This document shows, one piece after another, positions 10,848 through 19,834 of a stretch of 64,000 nt of DNA. Within the stretch, counting starts at the first letter, position 1. Each line of letters starts with the position of its first letter. The stretch is taken from assembly GCF_009496005.1 (NCBI RefSeq), contig NZ_WIBF01000008.1, forward strand, positions 1 through 64,000. Direction: 5' to 3'. Below the pieces are notes generated by a model. The model was not told the origin of the DNA. It made no database searches and saw only the letters and a program-made list of their open reading frames with translations. Source of the stretch: Tritonibacter litoralis (GTDB lineage: Bacteria; Pseudomonadota; Alphaproteobacteria; Rhodobacterales; Rhodobacteraceae). The translations under genes and the position numbers were made by a program.

Positions 10848-11432
10848 TTAAACTGCGGTCAATCGGCGCGCCTGATGGCGTAAGGTATTCAGCGCGGCAG
10901 CGTCGAAAACACCCCGTGCCAGCACCCGTAGCCCCGTTTCTAACGCAAGCAGGGCTTGGGCGGTGCCGCGCACATCAAAATCTACGGGCAGACGCCCCTG
11001 GTCGCGGGCCAATGTCAGCTTGTCTGCAAAAAAATCTTCGAACTCGGCCAGACCCTCGCGGACCATCGCTTGCACCTCTGGGCTGTGGGCCTCCAACTCC
11101 AGAGCGGTGTTGATGACAAAACAGCCCTTCTTTTCCGTGTCATTGAGGCTTTGTGCGACCATTTCCGCAAAGAGATCATCAATGGCGGCCAAAGGGTCCG
11201 GGTTTTGGGCCATCCGGTTCAAAGTCTCGCGGCGATAGTCGTTGTTGTATTTCAGAAAGACAGTGTGAAAGAGGTTCTGCTTGCTGCCAAAAGAATGATA
11301 GAGGCTGCCTTTGTTGATCCCCATCGCCTCGGTCAGATCGGTGATCGATGTGGGCTCATAGCCTTTGCGCCAGAACAACGTCATGGCGCGTTCTGTGGCG
11401 AGGTCTTCGTCGTAAATTCTGCTGCGGGCCAT
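10848..11432 (-). CDS. TetR family transcriptional regulator
   Basis: From ATG 11432 the protein has 194 residues, typical of TetR repressors. The N-terminal helix-turn-helix is clear (T-E-R-A-M-T-L-F-W-R-K-G-Y-E, then S-I-T-D-L-T-E-A-M-G-I and G-S-L-Y-H-S-F-G-S-K, residues about 13-55). A C-terminal ligand and dimer domain follows. A frame extended another 100 codons upstream has no such features and is not used. The gene precedes the AhpD-like gene on the same strand, with the candidate operators between them. Confidence 0.92.
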   Translation of the reverse strand: MARSRIYDEDLATERAMTLFWRKGYEPTSITDLTEAMGINKGSLYHSFGSKQNLFHTVFLKYNNDYRRETLNRMAQNPDPLAAIDDLFAEMVAQSLNDTEKKGCFVINTALELEAHSPEVQAMVREGLAEFEDFFADKLTLARDQGRLPVDFDVRGTAQALLALETGLRVLARGVFDAAALNTLRHQARRLTAV

Positions 11433-11599
11433 GGTGCTCAATCTCTTGGTCTGCGGGGAATTTAACGATTGCAGGGCCGGTTGCCTATGGTGCTTGGGAA
11501 ATTGGGACGACAAATCCCCGACGCAAGTGGAGCGCCGGGGATGCATTTGTTCGTTTACTTTGATCCCGCGGAACCAGGTCGCGCAGGAAAAAGCCCGGC

Positions 11600-12301
11600 T
11601 TACTTTGCCGCTTGTGCCAAAGCAGAAGAGCGTTGCACCGCGGCGCTTTGATCGCCGGCTTGGTCTGCGGTCATCAGCGACGGCTGGAAGCGGACAACTT
11701 TGATTTCTTTGACACCGATCAGCTCCAGCCACCAGGTCAGATAGGCCGAGTGATAGTCTTCGCCGTATTTTGCATCCGCGCCCGGCGCGTAGACGCCAGC
11801 GGTATAGAACACGCGCGCGGTCTTATCCTTCAGGAGGCCAAAGTAACCTTCCTCGGGACCAAAGCCAAAGGTCAGGCCCGGCTGAGTGATGATGTCAATG
11901 TATTGCTTCAGACGATAAGGGATGCCACCATTCCACATCGGCACTGACAACACATATTCATCTGCGCTGGTGAACCGATCTGTGATGGCCACGATCTGGT
12001 CCCATGCGGTCTGGCGCTGGCCGTCCATTTCGCCCACGCCAAAGAATGTCATCTTGGCGGCTGCTTTGTCGCCGTCGAATTCCGGCAGGTCAGCCTCCCA
12101 CAGGTCCAGCACATCGATCACCACATTTGGGTTCTCGGCCTTGGCAGCTTCAAGATAAGCGTGCGCCAGTTTGGAGGACTGCGAGTCCGCACCGCGCGGT
12201 GAGGCCACGATATGCAGAATGCGTTTTGCGGGCGCAGCATTTGCAGGAGCGGCGGCAGGCGTGGTGGCGCGTTTGCCAAAGAGGAAGTTGAGGAATTTCA
12301 T
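11600..12301 (-). CDS. FMN-dependent NADH:quinone/azo oxidoreductase (AzoR family)
   Basis: The product is a flavodoxin-like reductase that moves two electrons from NAD(P)H via FMN to quinones or azo compounds. Visible are I-L-H-I-V-A-S-P-R-G-A-D-S-Q-S-S (FMN phosphate loop, about 28-43), V-P-M-W-N-G-G-I-P-Y (FMN ring) and Y-T-A-G-V-Y. An N-terminal Ala-rich extension of about 25 residues precedes the fold, longer than in enteric AzoR. Two adjacent ATGs (12304, 12301) are possible. GGAG sits seven bases before the second, which is preferred. GTTAC/GTAAC repeats upstream may bind a regulator, but none is encoded next to it. Confidence 0.88.
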   Translation of the reverse strand: MKFLNFLFGKRATTPAAAPANAAPAKRILHIVASPRGADSQSSKLAHAYLEAAKAENPNVVIDVLDLWEADLPEFDGDKAAAKMTFFGVGEMDGQRQTAWDQIVAITDRFTSADEYVLSVPMWNGGIPYRLKQYIDIITQPGLTFGFGPEEGYFGLLKDKTARVFYTAGVYAPGADAKYGEDYHSAYLTWWLELIGVKEIKVVRFQPSLMTADQAGDQSAAVQRSSALAQAAK

Positions 12302-12304
12302 CAT

Positions 12305-12668
12305 AGGTCTCCGTCGTAACCGTTTAAGTGTCACTTTGTGGGTTACTGAACATGTAACTGCCCCGTGATGTCCAAGCAAGTTACATGATCGTGAGTTTTA
12401 TGTCGGTGCTTGTCACCTGCGACCCTATGTGCAAATTGGTCTGTCGCAAGGGGTGGATCGCCACTTTACGCCCTGTGACAGAGCGCCTATAACCCCGCTC
12501 ATGTCCCACCGTGCGGCCATCATTATTCGAATTATATACCCGGCGCTCTGATCCCCATTTGGGACCATGCGAGACGCCGGGCAAAGGCGCTTGAGACTTC
12601 GCGCTGCTCCGAATATTTCACTTTCCGACCAGATCATCTCAGATCAGATATCCAGAGGACGCCCGCTG
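12305..12668 (+). other. intergenic region between azoR and ileS (364 bp)
   Basis: Besides the GTTAC/GTAAC repeats at 12316-12384, no supported gene is seen. Short minus-strand frames at 12381-12637 lack domains and ribosome sites. The right half must hold the ileS promoter and leader. An AT-rich patch around 12525-12540 is the most promoter-like stretch. No T-box or other riboswitch core was recognised. Confidence 0.6.
12316..12384 (-). promoter_or_regulatory. regularly spaced GTTAC/GTAAC sites upstream of azoR
   Basis: GTAAC at 12316, GTTAC at 12342, GTAAC at 12354 and GTTAC at 12380 form two pairs, each with 26 bases from start to start. GTTAC (12342) and GTAAC (12354) also make an inverted repeat with a 7-base spacer. 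The arrangement suggests a dimeric repressor binding the azoR promoter, as HxlR or similar regulators do for such genes. Confidence 0.4.
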
Positions 12669-15665
12669 ATGTGCGCCGACAAGACCACTGAAACACCTGA
12701 ATACAAAGACACGCTGAAACTGCCGCAGACCGATTTCCCCATGCGCGCAGGCCTGCCCAAGCGCGAGCCCGCATGGCTGGAACGCTGGGAGAAAATCGGC
12801 GTTTACGACCGCCTGCGTGAAAAAGAAGGTCGCACACCTTTTACGCTGCATGACGGACCGCCCTATGCCAACGGGCATCTGCACATTGGTCACGCGCTGA
12901 ACAAGACGATCAAGGATATGATCGTGCGCAGCCACCAGATGATGGGGTTTGATGCGCGGTATGTTCCGGGCTGGGACTGTCATGGTCTGCCGATCGAATG
13001 GAAGATCGAAGAGAAATACCGCAAGAAGGGCAAGAACAAAGACAACGTCCCGGTTGTTGAGTTCCGTCAGGAGTGCCGCGCCTTTGCCGATGAATGGGTG
13101 AAGATCCAGCGTGAAGAGTTCAAACGTCTGGGCATCACCGGCAATTGGGAAGATCCCTATCTGACCATGAACTATCACGCCGAGGCTGTGATCGCGGATG
13201 AGTTCATGAAGTTCCTGATGAACGGCACGCTGTATCAGGGCTCCAAACCGGTGATGTGGTCTCCGATGGAGAAAACCGCCCTGGCCGAAGCCGAGGTGGA
13301 GTATCACGACAAGGAAAGCTTCACCATCTATGTGAAGTTCAAAGTGTCTGTTGATCAGAGTGAGTTTGTGATCGAACCTACCTCACGTGGTGGTGATGGG
13401 GTTCAGATGACTCCTCATATGGAGCGCCTGCATGATCTGACAGAAGACGCTTATGTTGTAATCTGGACCACAACGCCTTGGACCATGCCATCGAACAAAG
13501 CGGTCGTTTTCGGCGAAGACATTGCCTATGGCCTCTATGAGGTGACAGGCACGCCCGAGGAATGCTGGCTGAAAGTGGGTGAAAAATACCTGTTGGCCGA
13601 TAATCTGGCTGCGGATGTATTCAAACGCGCCCGTTTGGCAGAGGATCAGTACAAGCGGATTTCTGATATTTCGGTTGAAGAACTTGAGAAACTCGAGCTG
13701 GCCCACCCGCTGGCGGGGGCCGAAGGCTCCAATGGCGAATGGGACGACATCCGCGATTTCCGCGCTGCCCCGTTTGTGACTGATACCGAAGGGACCGGTT
13801 TTGTACACTGCGCGCCCTCCCACGGTATGGAAGAATTTGAGCTCTACCGCGATCTGGGCATGCTGGAGCAGGTCATCACCTATAACGTTATGGATGATGG
13901 GGGTTTCCGAGCGGATCTGCCGTTCTTTGGCGGCAAGTATATCCTCAACCGCAAAGGCGGCGAGGGCGATGCAAACAAGGCGGTGATCGACAAGCTGGTC
14001 GAGGTTGGCGGCCTCTTGGCTCGTGGCAAGATCAAACACAGCTACCCGCACTCCTGGCGCTCCAAAGCGCCGATCATCTATCGCAACACGCCGCAGTGGT
14101 TTGCCGGTGTGGATCGCAAGCTGGATGACGGCATGGGCGAGATGGGCGACACCATCCGCGAACGTGCGCTGCGCTCCATCGACGAACTGGTCAAATGGAC
14201 ACCGCAGACCGGCCGCAATCGCCTCTACTCCATGATCGAAGCGCGTCCTGACTGGGTCCTGTCGCGCCAACGCGCCTGGGGTGTGCCGCTGACCTGTTTC
14301 ACCAAGAAAGGCGCGCTGCCGACGGATGCGGACTTCCTGCTGCGCAATGATGAGGTCAACGCCCGCATCAAAGCCGCCTTTGAAGAAAACGGTGCGGATG
14401 TCTGGTATGAAGACGGGTTCAAGGCGAAGGTTCTCGACGGTATTGCCGACCCTGAAGCCTATGATCAGGTGTTTGACGTTCTGGACGTGTGGTTTGATTC
14501 CGGTTCGACCCATGCCTTTGTGCTGCGCGACCGAGAAGACGGGACCGAAGACGGCATTGCGGATGTCTATATGGAAGGTACCGACCAGCACCGTGGCTGG
14601 TTCCACTCGTCGTTGTTGCAGGCCTGTGGCACCAAGGGCCGTGCGCCCTATCGCAATGTTGTGACGCATGGGTTTACCTTGGATGAGAAGGGCATGAAAA
14701 TGTCCAAGTCCCTGGGCAATACCATCGTGCCGGAAGAGGTTGTGAAGCAATACGGCGCGGATATCCTGCGTCTGTGGGTGGCGCAGGTGGATTACACCGC
14801 CGACCAGCGCATCGGTCCGGAAATCCTGAAAGGCACCGCCGACAGCTACCGTCGTCTGCGCAACACCATGCGTTTTATCCTGGGCAACCTGGATGGGTTC
14901 ACCGAGGAAGAGCGCATGCCCTATGCGCAGATGACCGAGCTGGAAAAGTTGATGCTGGACGGCGTCGCCCAGCTGGAAGACGAGGTGCGCGAAGGCTACG
15001 CCAAGTTCGATTTCTCTGGCGTGTTCAACAAGATCTTCAACTTTGCCACCATCAACCTGTCGTCGATGTATTTCGATATCCGCAAAGACGTTCTGTATTG
15101 CGATCCGGTGGATTCTGATCTGCGCCGGTCCTGCCGGACGGTTCTGGATATCCTGTTCCACCGTCTGACCACATGGTTGGCTCCGATCCTGGTCTTTACC
15201 ATGGAAGAGATCTGGCTGGAGCGGTTCCCGGGTGATGACAGTTCTATCCATCTGCAAGATTTCCCAGAGCCGCAGCCTGAGTGGAAACACCCTGAGATGC
15301 GGGCGCGTTGGCAGACGCTGGCGTCGGTGCGTCGTGTGGTGACCGGTTGTCTGGAGCTTGAGCGTAAAGAGAAAACCATTGGGTCCTCGCTGGAAGCCCA
15401 TCCAAAGGTCTTTGTGACACCGGAAATCCTGGAAGAGATCAACAACCCCAAACGGTTTGCAGATATCTGCATCACCTCGCAGCTGGAGTTGTCCACGGAT
15501 CCGATCCCCGAAGGGGCCTTCACCTTGGAAGACGTGCCTGGTGTGGGCGTTGTCTTTGCCAAGGCAGAGGGTGAGAAATGCCAGCGCTGCTGGAAAATCC
15601 TGCCGGACGTCGGGATGTTTGCCAATGTGGGCGTTTGCGGACGCTGCAACGACGCGTTGGGGTGA
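12669..15665 (+). CDS. ileS: isoleucyl-tRNA synthetase
   Basis: This class I synthetase charges tRNA-Ile and edits valine. From ATG 12669 (AGAGGA upstream) it has 998 residues. It shows P-P-Y-A-N-G-H-L-H-I-G-H (HIGH motif), G-W-D-C-H-G-L-P-I-E, an editing domain with T-T-P-W-T-M-P, and the K-M-S-K-S loop near residue 677. The C-terminal zinc site C-Q-R-C and C-G-R-C is complete. An upstream in-frame ATG (12567) would add 34 residues without family similarity and is not used. A terminator follows. Confidence 0.97.
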   Translation: MCADKTTETPEYKDTLKLPQTDFPMRAGLPKREPAWLERWEKIGVYDRLREKEGRTPFTLHDGPPYANGHLHIGHALNKTIKDMIVRSHQMMGFDARYVPGWDCHGLPIEWKIEEKYRKKGKNKDNVPVVEFRQECRAFADEWVKIQREEFKRLGITGNWEDPYLTMNYHAEAVIADEFMKFLMNGTLYQGSKPVMWSPMEKTALAEAEVEYHDKESFTIYVKFKVSVDQSEFVIEPTSRGGDGVQMTPHMERLHDLTEDAYVVIWTTTPWTMPSNKAVVFGEDIAYGLYEVTGTPEECWLKVGEKYLLADNLAADVFKRARLAEDQYKRISDISVEELEKLELAHPLAGAEGSNGEWDDIRDFRAAPFVTDTEGTGFVHCAPSHGMEEFELYRDLGMLEQVITYNVMDDGGFRADLPFFGGKYILNRKGGEGDANKAVIDKLVEVGGLLARGKIKHSYPHSWRSKAPIIYRNTPQWFAGVDRKLDDGMGEMGDTIRERALRSIDELVKWTPQTGRNRLYSMIEARPDWVLSRQRAWGVPLTCFTKKGALPTDADFLLRNDEVNARIKAAFEENGADVWYEDGFKAKVLDGIADPEAYDQVFDVLDVWFDSGSTHAFVLRDREDGTEDGIADVYMEGTDQHRGWFHSSLLQACGTKGRAPYRNVVTHGFTLDEKGMKMSKSLGNTIVPEEVVKQYGADILRLWVAQVDYTADQRIGPEILKGTADSYRRLRNTMRFILGNLDGFTEEERMPYAQMTELEKLMLDGVAQLEDEVREGYAKFDFSGVFNKIFNFATINLSSMYFDIRKDVLYCDPVDSDLRRSCRTVLDILFHRLTTWLAPILVFTMEEIWLERFPGDDSSIHLQDFPEPQPEWKHPEMRARWQTLASVRRVVTGCLELERKEKTIGSSLEAHPKVFVTPEILEEINNPKRFADICITSQLELSTDPIPEGAFTLEDVPGVGVVFAKAEGEKCQRCWKILPDVGMFANVGVCGRCNDALG

Positions 15666-15691
15666 TTTCCTTCCGTGTGGAATAACAAGAC

Positions 15692-15723
15692 AAAGGCGCT
15701 CTGCAGATTGGGGCGCCTTTTTT
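15692..15723 (+). terminator. terminator after ileS
   Basis: AAAGGCGC (15692-15699) pairs with GCGCCTTT (15713-15720) around a 13-base loop, and the second arm runs into six T (15718-15723). Confidence 0.85.
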
Positions 15724-15800
15724 CTGTGTTCCTAAATCCGCCAAAAGCTGTGTTCGGCCAGATCGTTTGCACTAAATGTTGACCGATTCACTAGCAGTGG

Positions 15801-15815
15801 TTAACAAACCCTTAA
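15801..15815 (+). promoter_or_regulatory. CtrA-box-like site
   Basis: TTAA-CAAACCC-TTAA is an exact match to the alphaproteobacterial CtrA consensus TTAA-N7-TTAA. It lies about 65-80 bases before the likely start of the membrane protein at 15880, a normal position for CtrA activation. In Rhodobacterales CtrA controls motility, gene-transfer-agent and envelope genes. Binding is inferred from sequence only. Confidence 0.5.
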
Positions 15816-15879
15816 CGAAATGTAGATTTTCGGCGGTACCTCATAAATGAGGACCTGTTTTGCGGGGGATGCGGTTTTA

Positions 15880-17064
15880 ATGCAAAAGGAATTAAAGAGC
15901 GGTGGTGCGCACGACACAAGCCAATTGGGGCAGGGCGCAACAAAACCCGGAACTGTAAAAGTCAAAAGCGTTTCTGCAGGCGGCAATATCAAAATTGCGC
16001 TGAAGACACCGCCAGACGGCCAGCCTGCACCGGCTGCGGCAACAAGCGGAGCGCCGCAGAAGGCCAAGACGGCGCCGCATCCCGAAAGACCGCCACATAG
16101 CCTGTCATCGGCCAGCGCCCAAGGCGATGTTTTGTTTGAACCTTCAACCAGCTCTGGACGGTCGTCCTTGAAGCCGTTGGGCTTGGCCGCTGCCGCGCTG
16201 GGCGTTTTGGCGCTGGGGCTTGGGGTTTTGCAATTCTCAGGCGGGCGCTCTGAAGCCGTTGCGCAAGCGCAGCCAGAAACTCCTGCACCGCGACCCGTTG
16301 CAACACTGTCCGAACCTGTGCCTGCCCCGGTTGAGCAGCCTGTTGAGATCACCAAGGTTGAGCCGGTATCGGCGCCTGCGCCAGTTGTGGTTGAATCCCA
16401 GCCTGTGGTTGCAGCCCCAAAAACCGTAGCGGCCCGGATTGTGACGCCAGAAGTGGAGCCGGACAAGGCGGCGGTGGTTGTCCCAGTCCAGGCGGCTGTT
16501 GAGCCAGCGCAGCAGGAGGCAGAAGCTGGCGACGACGCAATGGCCCATGCGATTGCTCAAGCCATTGCAAAACTAGGCGCAGCGCCAAAGCCACAGGCAG
16601 TGCCCCCGGCACCGGAAGTCAAAGAGTTGAAATTCAAAGCCGCAAGCCTGTTTCAGGCCGATCCGGCGCAGGTTGCAGCTTTTGCCAAAGAAGCAAAGTC
16701 GACCGCCGCTGAGGCTCCGGTCGATCCCGTTGAAACGCCGGTGCAAACGCGCAAGGAAGTTTTGGTGCTGCCATCATCTGGGCCCAATGCCCCCAGCGCG
16801 GATCTTGTGGCGCGGCTGACCACTGGCACATTGGATGCGCTTCGCGCGCCTGCAACTTCAGCTGAGACAGAAACCCGCGCTGCCGTGAGCGACATCTACC
16901 GTCTGGTCAGCGATGCAACCACCGCCGGGAAATCCGAAGCTGAGATTGCCGAAATGCTTATTGCAGCCAACAGCGACGGGCGGATTACAGTACCGCAAGG
17001 CTTTATCCTGCCGGATGGTCAGGTGGATACGCACACCATCCTGAGCCTGTTTATCGCACAATAA
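15880..17064 (+). CDS. membrane-anchored Ala/Pro-rich protein of unknown function
   Basis: I do not recognise a family. From ATG 15880 (GGGGGA ten bases upstream) the protein has about 394 residues: a charged cytoplasmic stretch of roughly 90, one transmembrane helix (L-G-L-A-A-A-A-L-G-V-L-A-L-G-L), then a long Pro/Ala/Val/Glu-rich linker (about 125-240). The C-terminal part has I-A-E-M-L-I-A-A-N-S-D-G and ends in H-T-I-L-S-L-F-I. The layout resembles envelope-spanning proteins such as TolA or TonB but has no recognisable C-terminal domain of those. An ATG at 15847 is an alternative start. A CtrA-like site lies upstream and two LysM proteins follow. Confidence 0.7.
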   Translation: MQKELKSGGAHDTSQLGQGATKPGTVKVKSVSAGGNIKIALKTPPDGQPAPAAATSGAPQKAKTAPHPERPPHSLSSASAQGDVLFEPSTSSGRSSLKPLGLAAAALGVLALGLGVLQFSGGRSEAVAQAQPETPAPRPVATLSEPVPAPVEQPVEITKVEPVSAPAPVVVESQPVVAAPKTVAARIVTPEVEPDKAAVVVPVQAAVEPAQQEAEAGDDAMAHAIAQAIAKLGAAPKPQAVPPAPEVKELKFKAASLFQADPAQVAAFAKEAKSTAAEAPVDPVETPVQTRKEVLVLPSSGPNAPSADLVARLTTGTLDALRAPATSAETETRAAVSDIYRLVSDATTAGKSEAEIAEMLIAANSDGRITVPQGFILPDGQVDTHTILSLFIAQ

Positions 17065-17163
17065 CAACTTGGCTGCGGGTGATCTGTGCTCGCAGTTTCC
17101 CCATAATTTTACCCTTTGTGTCGCCTCTTTTGGCGATACGCTGCCATGTTTTCTGAGGGACCT

Positions 17164-18243
17164 ATGAAGACACTACTGACTGCTGCCACCCTTGGGCTCA
17201 GCGCCCTGGCTGCTCACTCTGCCGCTGCCCAGACCTGCGGGGGTGTTTACACCGTTCAATCCGGCGATAGCCTCTCGTTGATTGCGGATCGCCTATATAA
17301 GGATGTGGGCAAATGGAGCCTGATCCATACCCAGAACATCACGCAAATTGGGTCCAGTCCAAATGCAATCCGCGTTGGCATGAAGCTGGATATCCCTTGT
17401 ATCGCGGGCCTGCCCGAAGGTTTGGAAGGCGGCAAAGAGATTGCCGCAGCAGAACCTGTTGTTGCGCGTCCAGTGGAGATCGCCAAGGGCAACGCAGAGG
17501 TGCGCCACAAGATCAACCTGCTGACAGCAGATGATTTTGAGCCTTTCACTGGCAAACAGCTGCACGCCGGCGGCATCATGACCGAAATCGTGGATGCGGC
17601 GATGAAGGCGGTAAACCCGGCAGATGGGTACGCGATCCATTGGGTGGACCTGTGGACCGCGCATGAGGAGCCGCTGTTGTCCAACGCGCTTTTGGATGCT
17701 GGCTTTCCCTGGTACAAACCCGACTGTGCCAGCAACCCCGAGGCGGATCGCTGTGTGAATTTCCACTTCTCGGATCCGATGTTCGAGGTGCTGGTGCTTA
17801 TGTTTACCGATAAAGACCGCCCGCTGACCTTCTCCAAAGACGAAGATCTGTTTGGTAAAACCTTCTGCCGCCCCCAAGGCTACGAAGCCTATCTGTTTGA
17901 ACAGGATGGCCGCCACTGGTTGCGTGATGGCAAAGTGAAGCTGGTTCAACCGCTTACGCCGACAGAGTGCTACGAGATGGTTTTGGCCGGCGAAGCCGAT
18001 GCGGCCGTGATGAATGAATTCACAGGTCGCGCCCATATTGCCGAACTTGGACTGACGGATGAGTTTGCGGTTGTGCCCGAGCCGATTTCGATCCAAGCGC
18101 TGCATGTCATCGTGCATAAATCCCACCCTGAGGCGACCAAAATCCTGGGCATGGTCAATGATGGTCTGCGCAAGATCCACGAGACCGGTGCCTATCAGTC
18201 CATCATCGAGGGTCACATGGCTCGGATCTGGGCCGGGTTCTAA
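17164..18243 (+). CDS. secreted LysM domain plus solute-binding-like domain protein (copy 1)
   Basis: The 359-residue protein begins with a signal peptide (cut near A-A-A-Q at 23). It has a LysM domain at about 28-77 (Y-T-V-Q-S-G-D-S-L-S-L-I-A-D), which in this family binds peptidoglycan glycan chains. A domain of about 250 residues follows, resembling type 3 ABC solute-binding proteins and containing the motif G-F-P-W-Y-K-P-D-C near residue 179. GAGGG precedes the ATG. No ABC permease is nearby, so the binding domain may act as a wall-attached sensor or scavenger. The next gene encodes a paralogue and overlaps it by one base. Confidence 0.8.
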   Translation: MKTLLTAATLGLSALAAHSAAAQTCGGVYTVQSGDSLSLIADRLYKDVGKWSLIHTQNITQIGSSPNAIRVGMKLDIPCIAGLPEGLEGGKEIAAAEPVVARPVEIAKGNAEVRHKINLLTADDFEPFTGKQLHAGGIMTEIVDAAMKAVNPADGYAIHWVDLWTAHEEPLLSNALLDAGFPWYKPDCASNPEADRCVNFHFSDPMFEVLVLMFTDKDRPLTFSKDEDLFGKTFCRPQGYEAYLFEQDGRHWLRDGKVKLVQPLTPTECYEMVLAGEADAAVMNEFTGRAHIAELGLTDEFAVVPEPISIQALHVIVHKSHPEATKILGMVNDGLRKIHETGAYQSIIEGHMARIWAGF

Positions 18244-19322
18244 TGGGGCGTGAAATGCGGAATTTCGTGAACCGACCCGTCATGAGTGCCGCGTTTGCCC
18301 TGGGGCTCAGCCCCTCGGCGGCGCTGGCGATTTGCAATGTGGACTACGTGTCCAAACCCGGAGACAACCTGTTTTCCATCGCCGAAGAGCATTACGGCGA
18401 CCGCGAACACTGGGAGCTGATCTTCGAACAGAATAAGCGCCTGTTGGCGGCCTCGACCGTCATTCCAGGTCGGACCCTGTTTATCCCATGCCCGCCCGAA
18501 GCAGAAACGCAGGCCGCGGCTGCACCGGAACAGCCAGAACCAGCAGCCGTCAAACCCGTCGCGACAACGCCGTTGGCTCAGGCGGATATGACTCTGTTGA
18601 CCGGGGGCAACTTTGGACCATTTTCCGGCCAGGATCTGCCGGGGCAGGGGATGGTGACCGAGCTGATCACCGCCGCGCTGGAGGCAAGCCCGTCAAAAGT
18701 CACCTTTGCTCTGGCCTGGGATGATGATTGGACCGAGCATTTGTTCCCGCAGCTGGATGAAAAGGCCTTTGATATCGGCTTTCCCTGGGTCAAACCGGAT
18801 TGCGCCGCCAACCCCGGTCATGAGCGCTGTGTCAGCTTTCATTTCTCTGACCCGGTGGTTAGCCTACCGGTGATGCTGTTTGTGGATGCGCAGCGCCCGA
18901 TTGCGTTTGAGCAGATGTCTGACCTGAGCGGCAAGACGATCTGCCGTCCCAATGGGTATTTCAATCATGATCTGGATACAGCGGATCAACCCTGGATGGC
19001 CGAGGCCGACATCAAAGTCCTGGCCCCCCGTCACCCGCGTGAGTGTTTCAGCATGCTGGGCCAAGGGCGCGTGGATGCGGTAGCGATGAACCTGTTCTTG
19101 GGCGCGGAAACCATTGTGCAAGAAGGGCTGCGCAGCCAAGTCGTGCCGCTGGAACGTCCGGTTGGTGAAATCGGCCTGCATGCGGTGATTTCAAAAAGCC
19201 ACTGGCGTGGGACGTCTCATCTGTATCGGCTGAATGCGGGGCTGAAAGCGTTGCGGCAAAGTGGTCAGTTCGACCAAATCATGACCCGGCATCTGGAAAC
19301 GTTCTGGTCTGAGCTTCAGTAA
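18243..19322 (+). CDS. secreted LysM domain plus solute-binding-like domain protein (copy 2)
   Basis: This 359-residue paralogue of the previous gene starts at ATG 18243 in a TAATG overlap, or at ATG 18255. It has a signal peptide, a LysM domain (Y-V-S-K-P-G-D-N-L-F-S-I-A-E-E), a Pro/Ala/Gln linker and the same solute-binding-like domain. The motif G-F-P-W-V-K-P-D-C-A-A-N-P and the following R-C-V-S-F-H-F-S-D-P are shared with copy 1. The two cysteines in this region are conserved between copies and may form a disulfide. The divergence between the copies suggests an old duplication rather than a recent one. Confidence 0.8.
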   Translation: MGREMRNFVNRPVMSAAFALGLSPSAALAICNVDYVSKPGDNLFSIAEEHYGDREHWELIFEQNKRLLAASTVIPGRTLFIPCPPEAETQAAAAPEQPEPAAVKPVATTPLAQADMTLLTGGNFGPFSGQDLPGQGMVTELITAALEASPSKVTFALAWDDDWTEHLFPQLDEKAFDIGFPWVKPDCAANPGHERCVSFHFSDPVVSLPVMLFVDAQRPIAFEQMSDLSGKTICRPNGYFNHDLDTADQPWMAEADIKVLAPRHPRECFSMLGQGRVDAVAMNLFLGAETIVQEGLRSQVVPLERPVGEIGLHAVISKSHWRGTSHLYRLNAGLKALRQSGQFDQIMTRHLETFWSELQ

Positions 19323-19352
19323 CGGGCGCTCAGCCGGGCCCTTGTGTTTGGA

Positions 19353-19757
19353 TCAGACGTAACCGTTAATGCGCATGCTGTGGTAGCGGTTCTGTGCCGC
19401 AACGGCGCTTGTGGGAAGCGGGCCTGCGTGCACACCGCCGCGCAGGTCGCGAACAGCGTCGATGGTTTTCTGAGTGGTGTTGCGCTGCTGTGGATTGTTA
19501 ATGCGGTTTTGGACGGCGTGTTCCATGGCCATGTTGAAGGGCATGTGATGTGCGGTGCGGGCTTCGTACAGCTCTTGCGTTTTTTCCTGACGGGCCACGC
19601 GGATCTCGGCGTTTTTCAGACCCATCTTGCGATTGTCTGCGTTGGGCGTGTTTTCCGCCTTGTTGACCTGTGTGACAGAGCGGCCGTTCAGGTGACCGTT
19701 CAGCTTGCGGTAAACACTGACGCTTTGAACATTTGTGGCGGCGCTGATCGGGTTCAT
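19353..19757 (-). CDS. hypothetical protein, Asn/Gln-rich and basic
   Basis: I do not recognise this 134-residue product. It has no signal peptide or membrane helix. It is rich in Asn, Gln, Arg and Lys and probably helical in the middle (N-A-E-I-R-V-A-R-Q-E-K-T-Q). The ATG at 19757 has AAAGG eight bases upstream, better than the ATG at 19778. It is convergent with the LysM pair, and its promoter region faces ogt across a perfect inverted repeat. Confidence 0.6.
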   Translation of the reverse strand: MNPISAATNVQSVSVYRKLNGHLNGRSVTQVNKAENTPNADNRKMGLKNAEIRVARQEKTQELYEARTAHHMPFNMAMEHAVQNRINNPQQRNTTQKTIDAVRDLRGGVHAGPLPTSAVAAQNRYHSMRINGYV

Positions 19758-19834
19758 GTTCTTTACCTTTCCTAACAACTCTTAAATACGTTTTACGCGA
19801 ATTTTAGGAAAAGTGGCCTGCGCTTCCGGGTGGT

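Noticed and set aside
12381-12637. Short minus-strand frames upstream of ileS
   Set aside because: No ribosome site or domain, and they overlap the operator-like repeats and ileS leader.
13383-15401. A 672-codon open frame on the minus strand antisense to ileS
   Set aside because: It is a mirror frame of a GC-rich coding gene, with no domain, signal or ribosome site. ileS on the plus strand is certain.
17116-17163. An upstream extension of the first LysM protein
   Set aside because: The extra residues spoil the signal peptide, while GAGGG lies right before ATG 17164.
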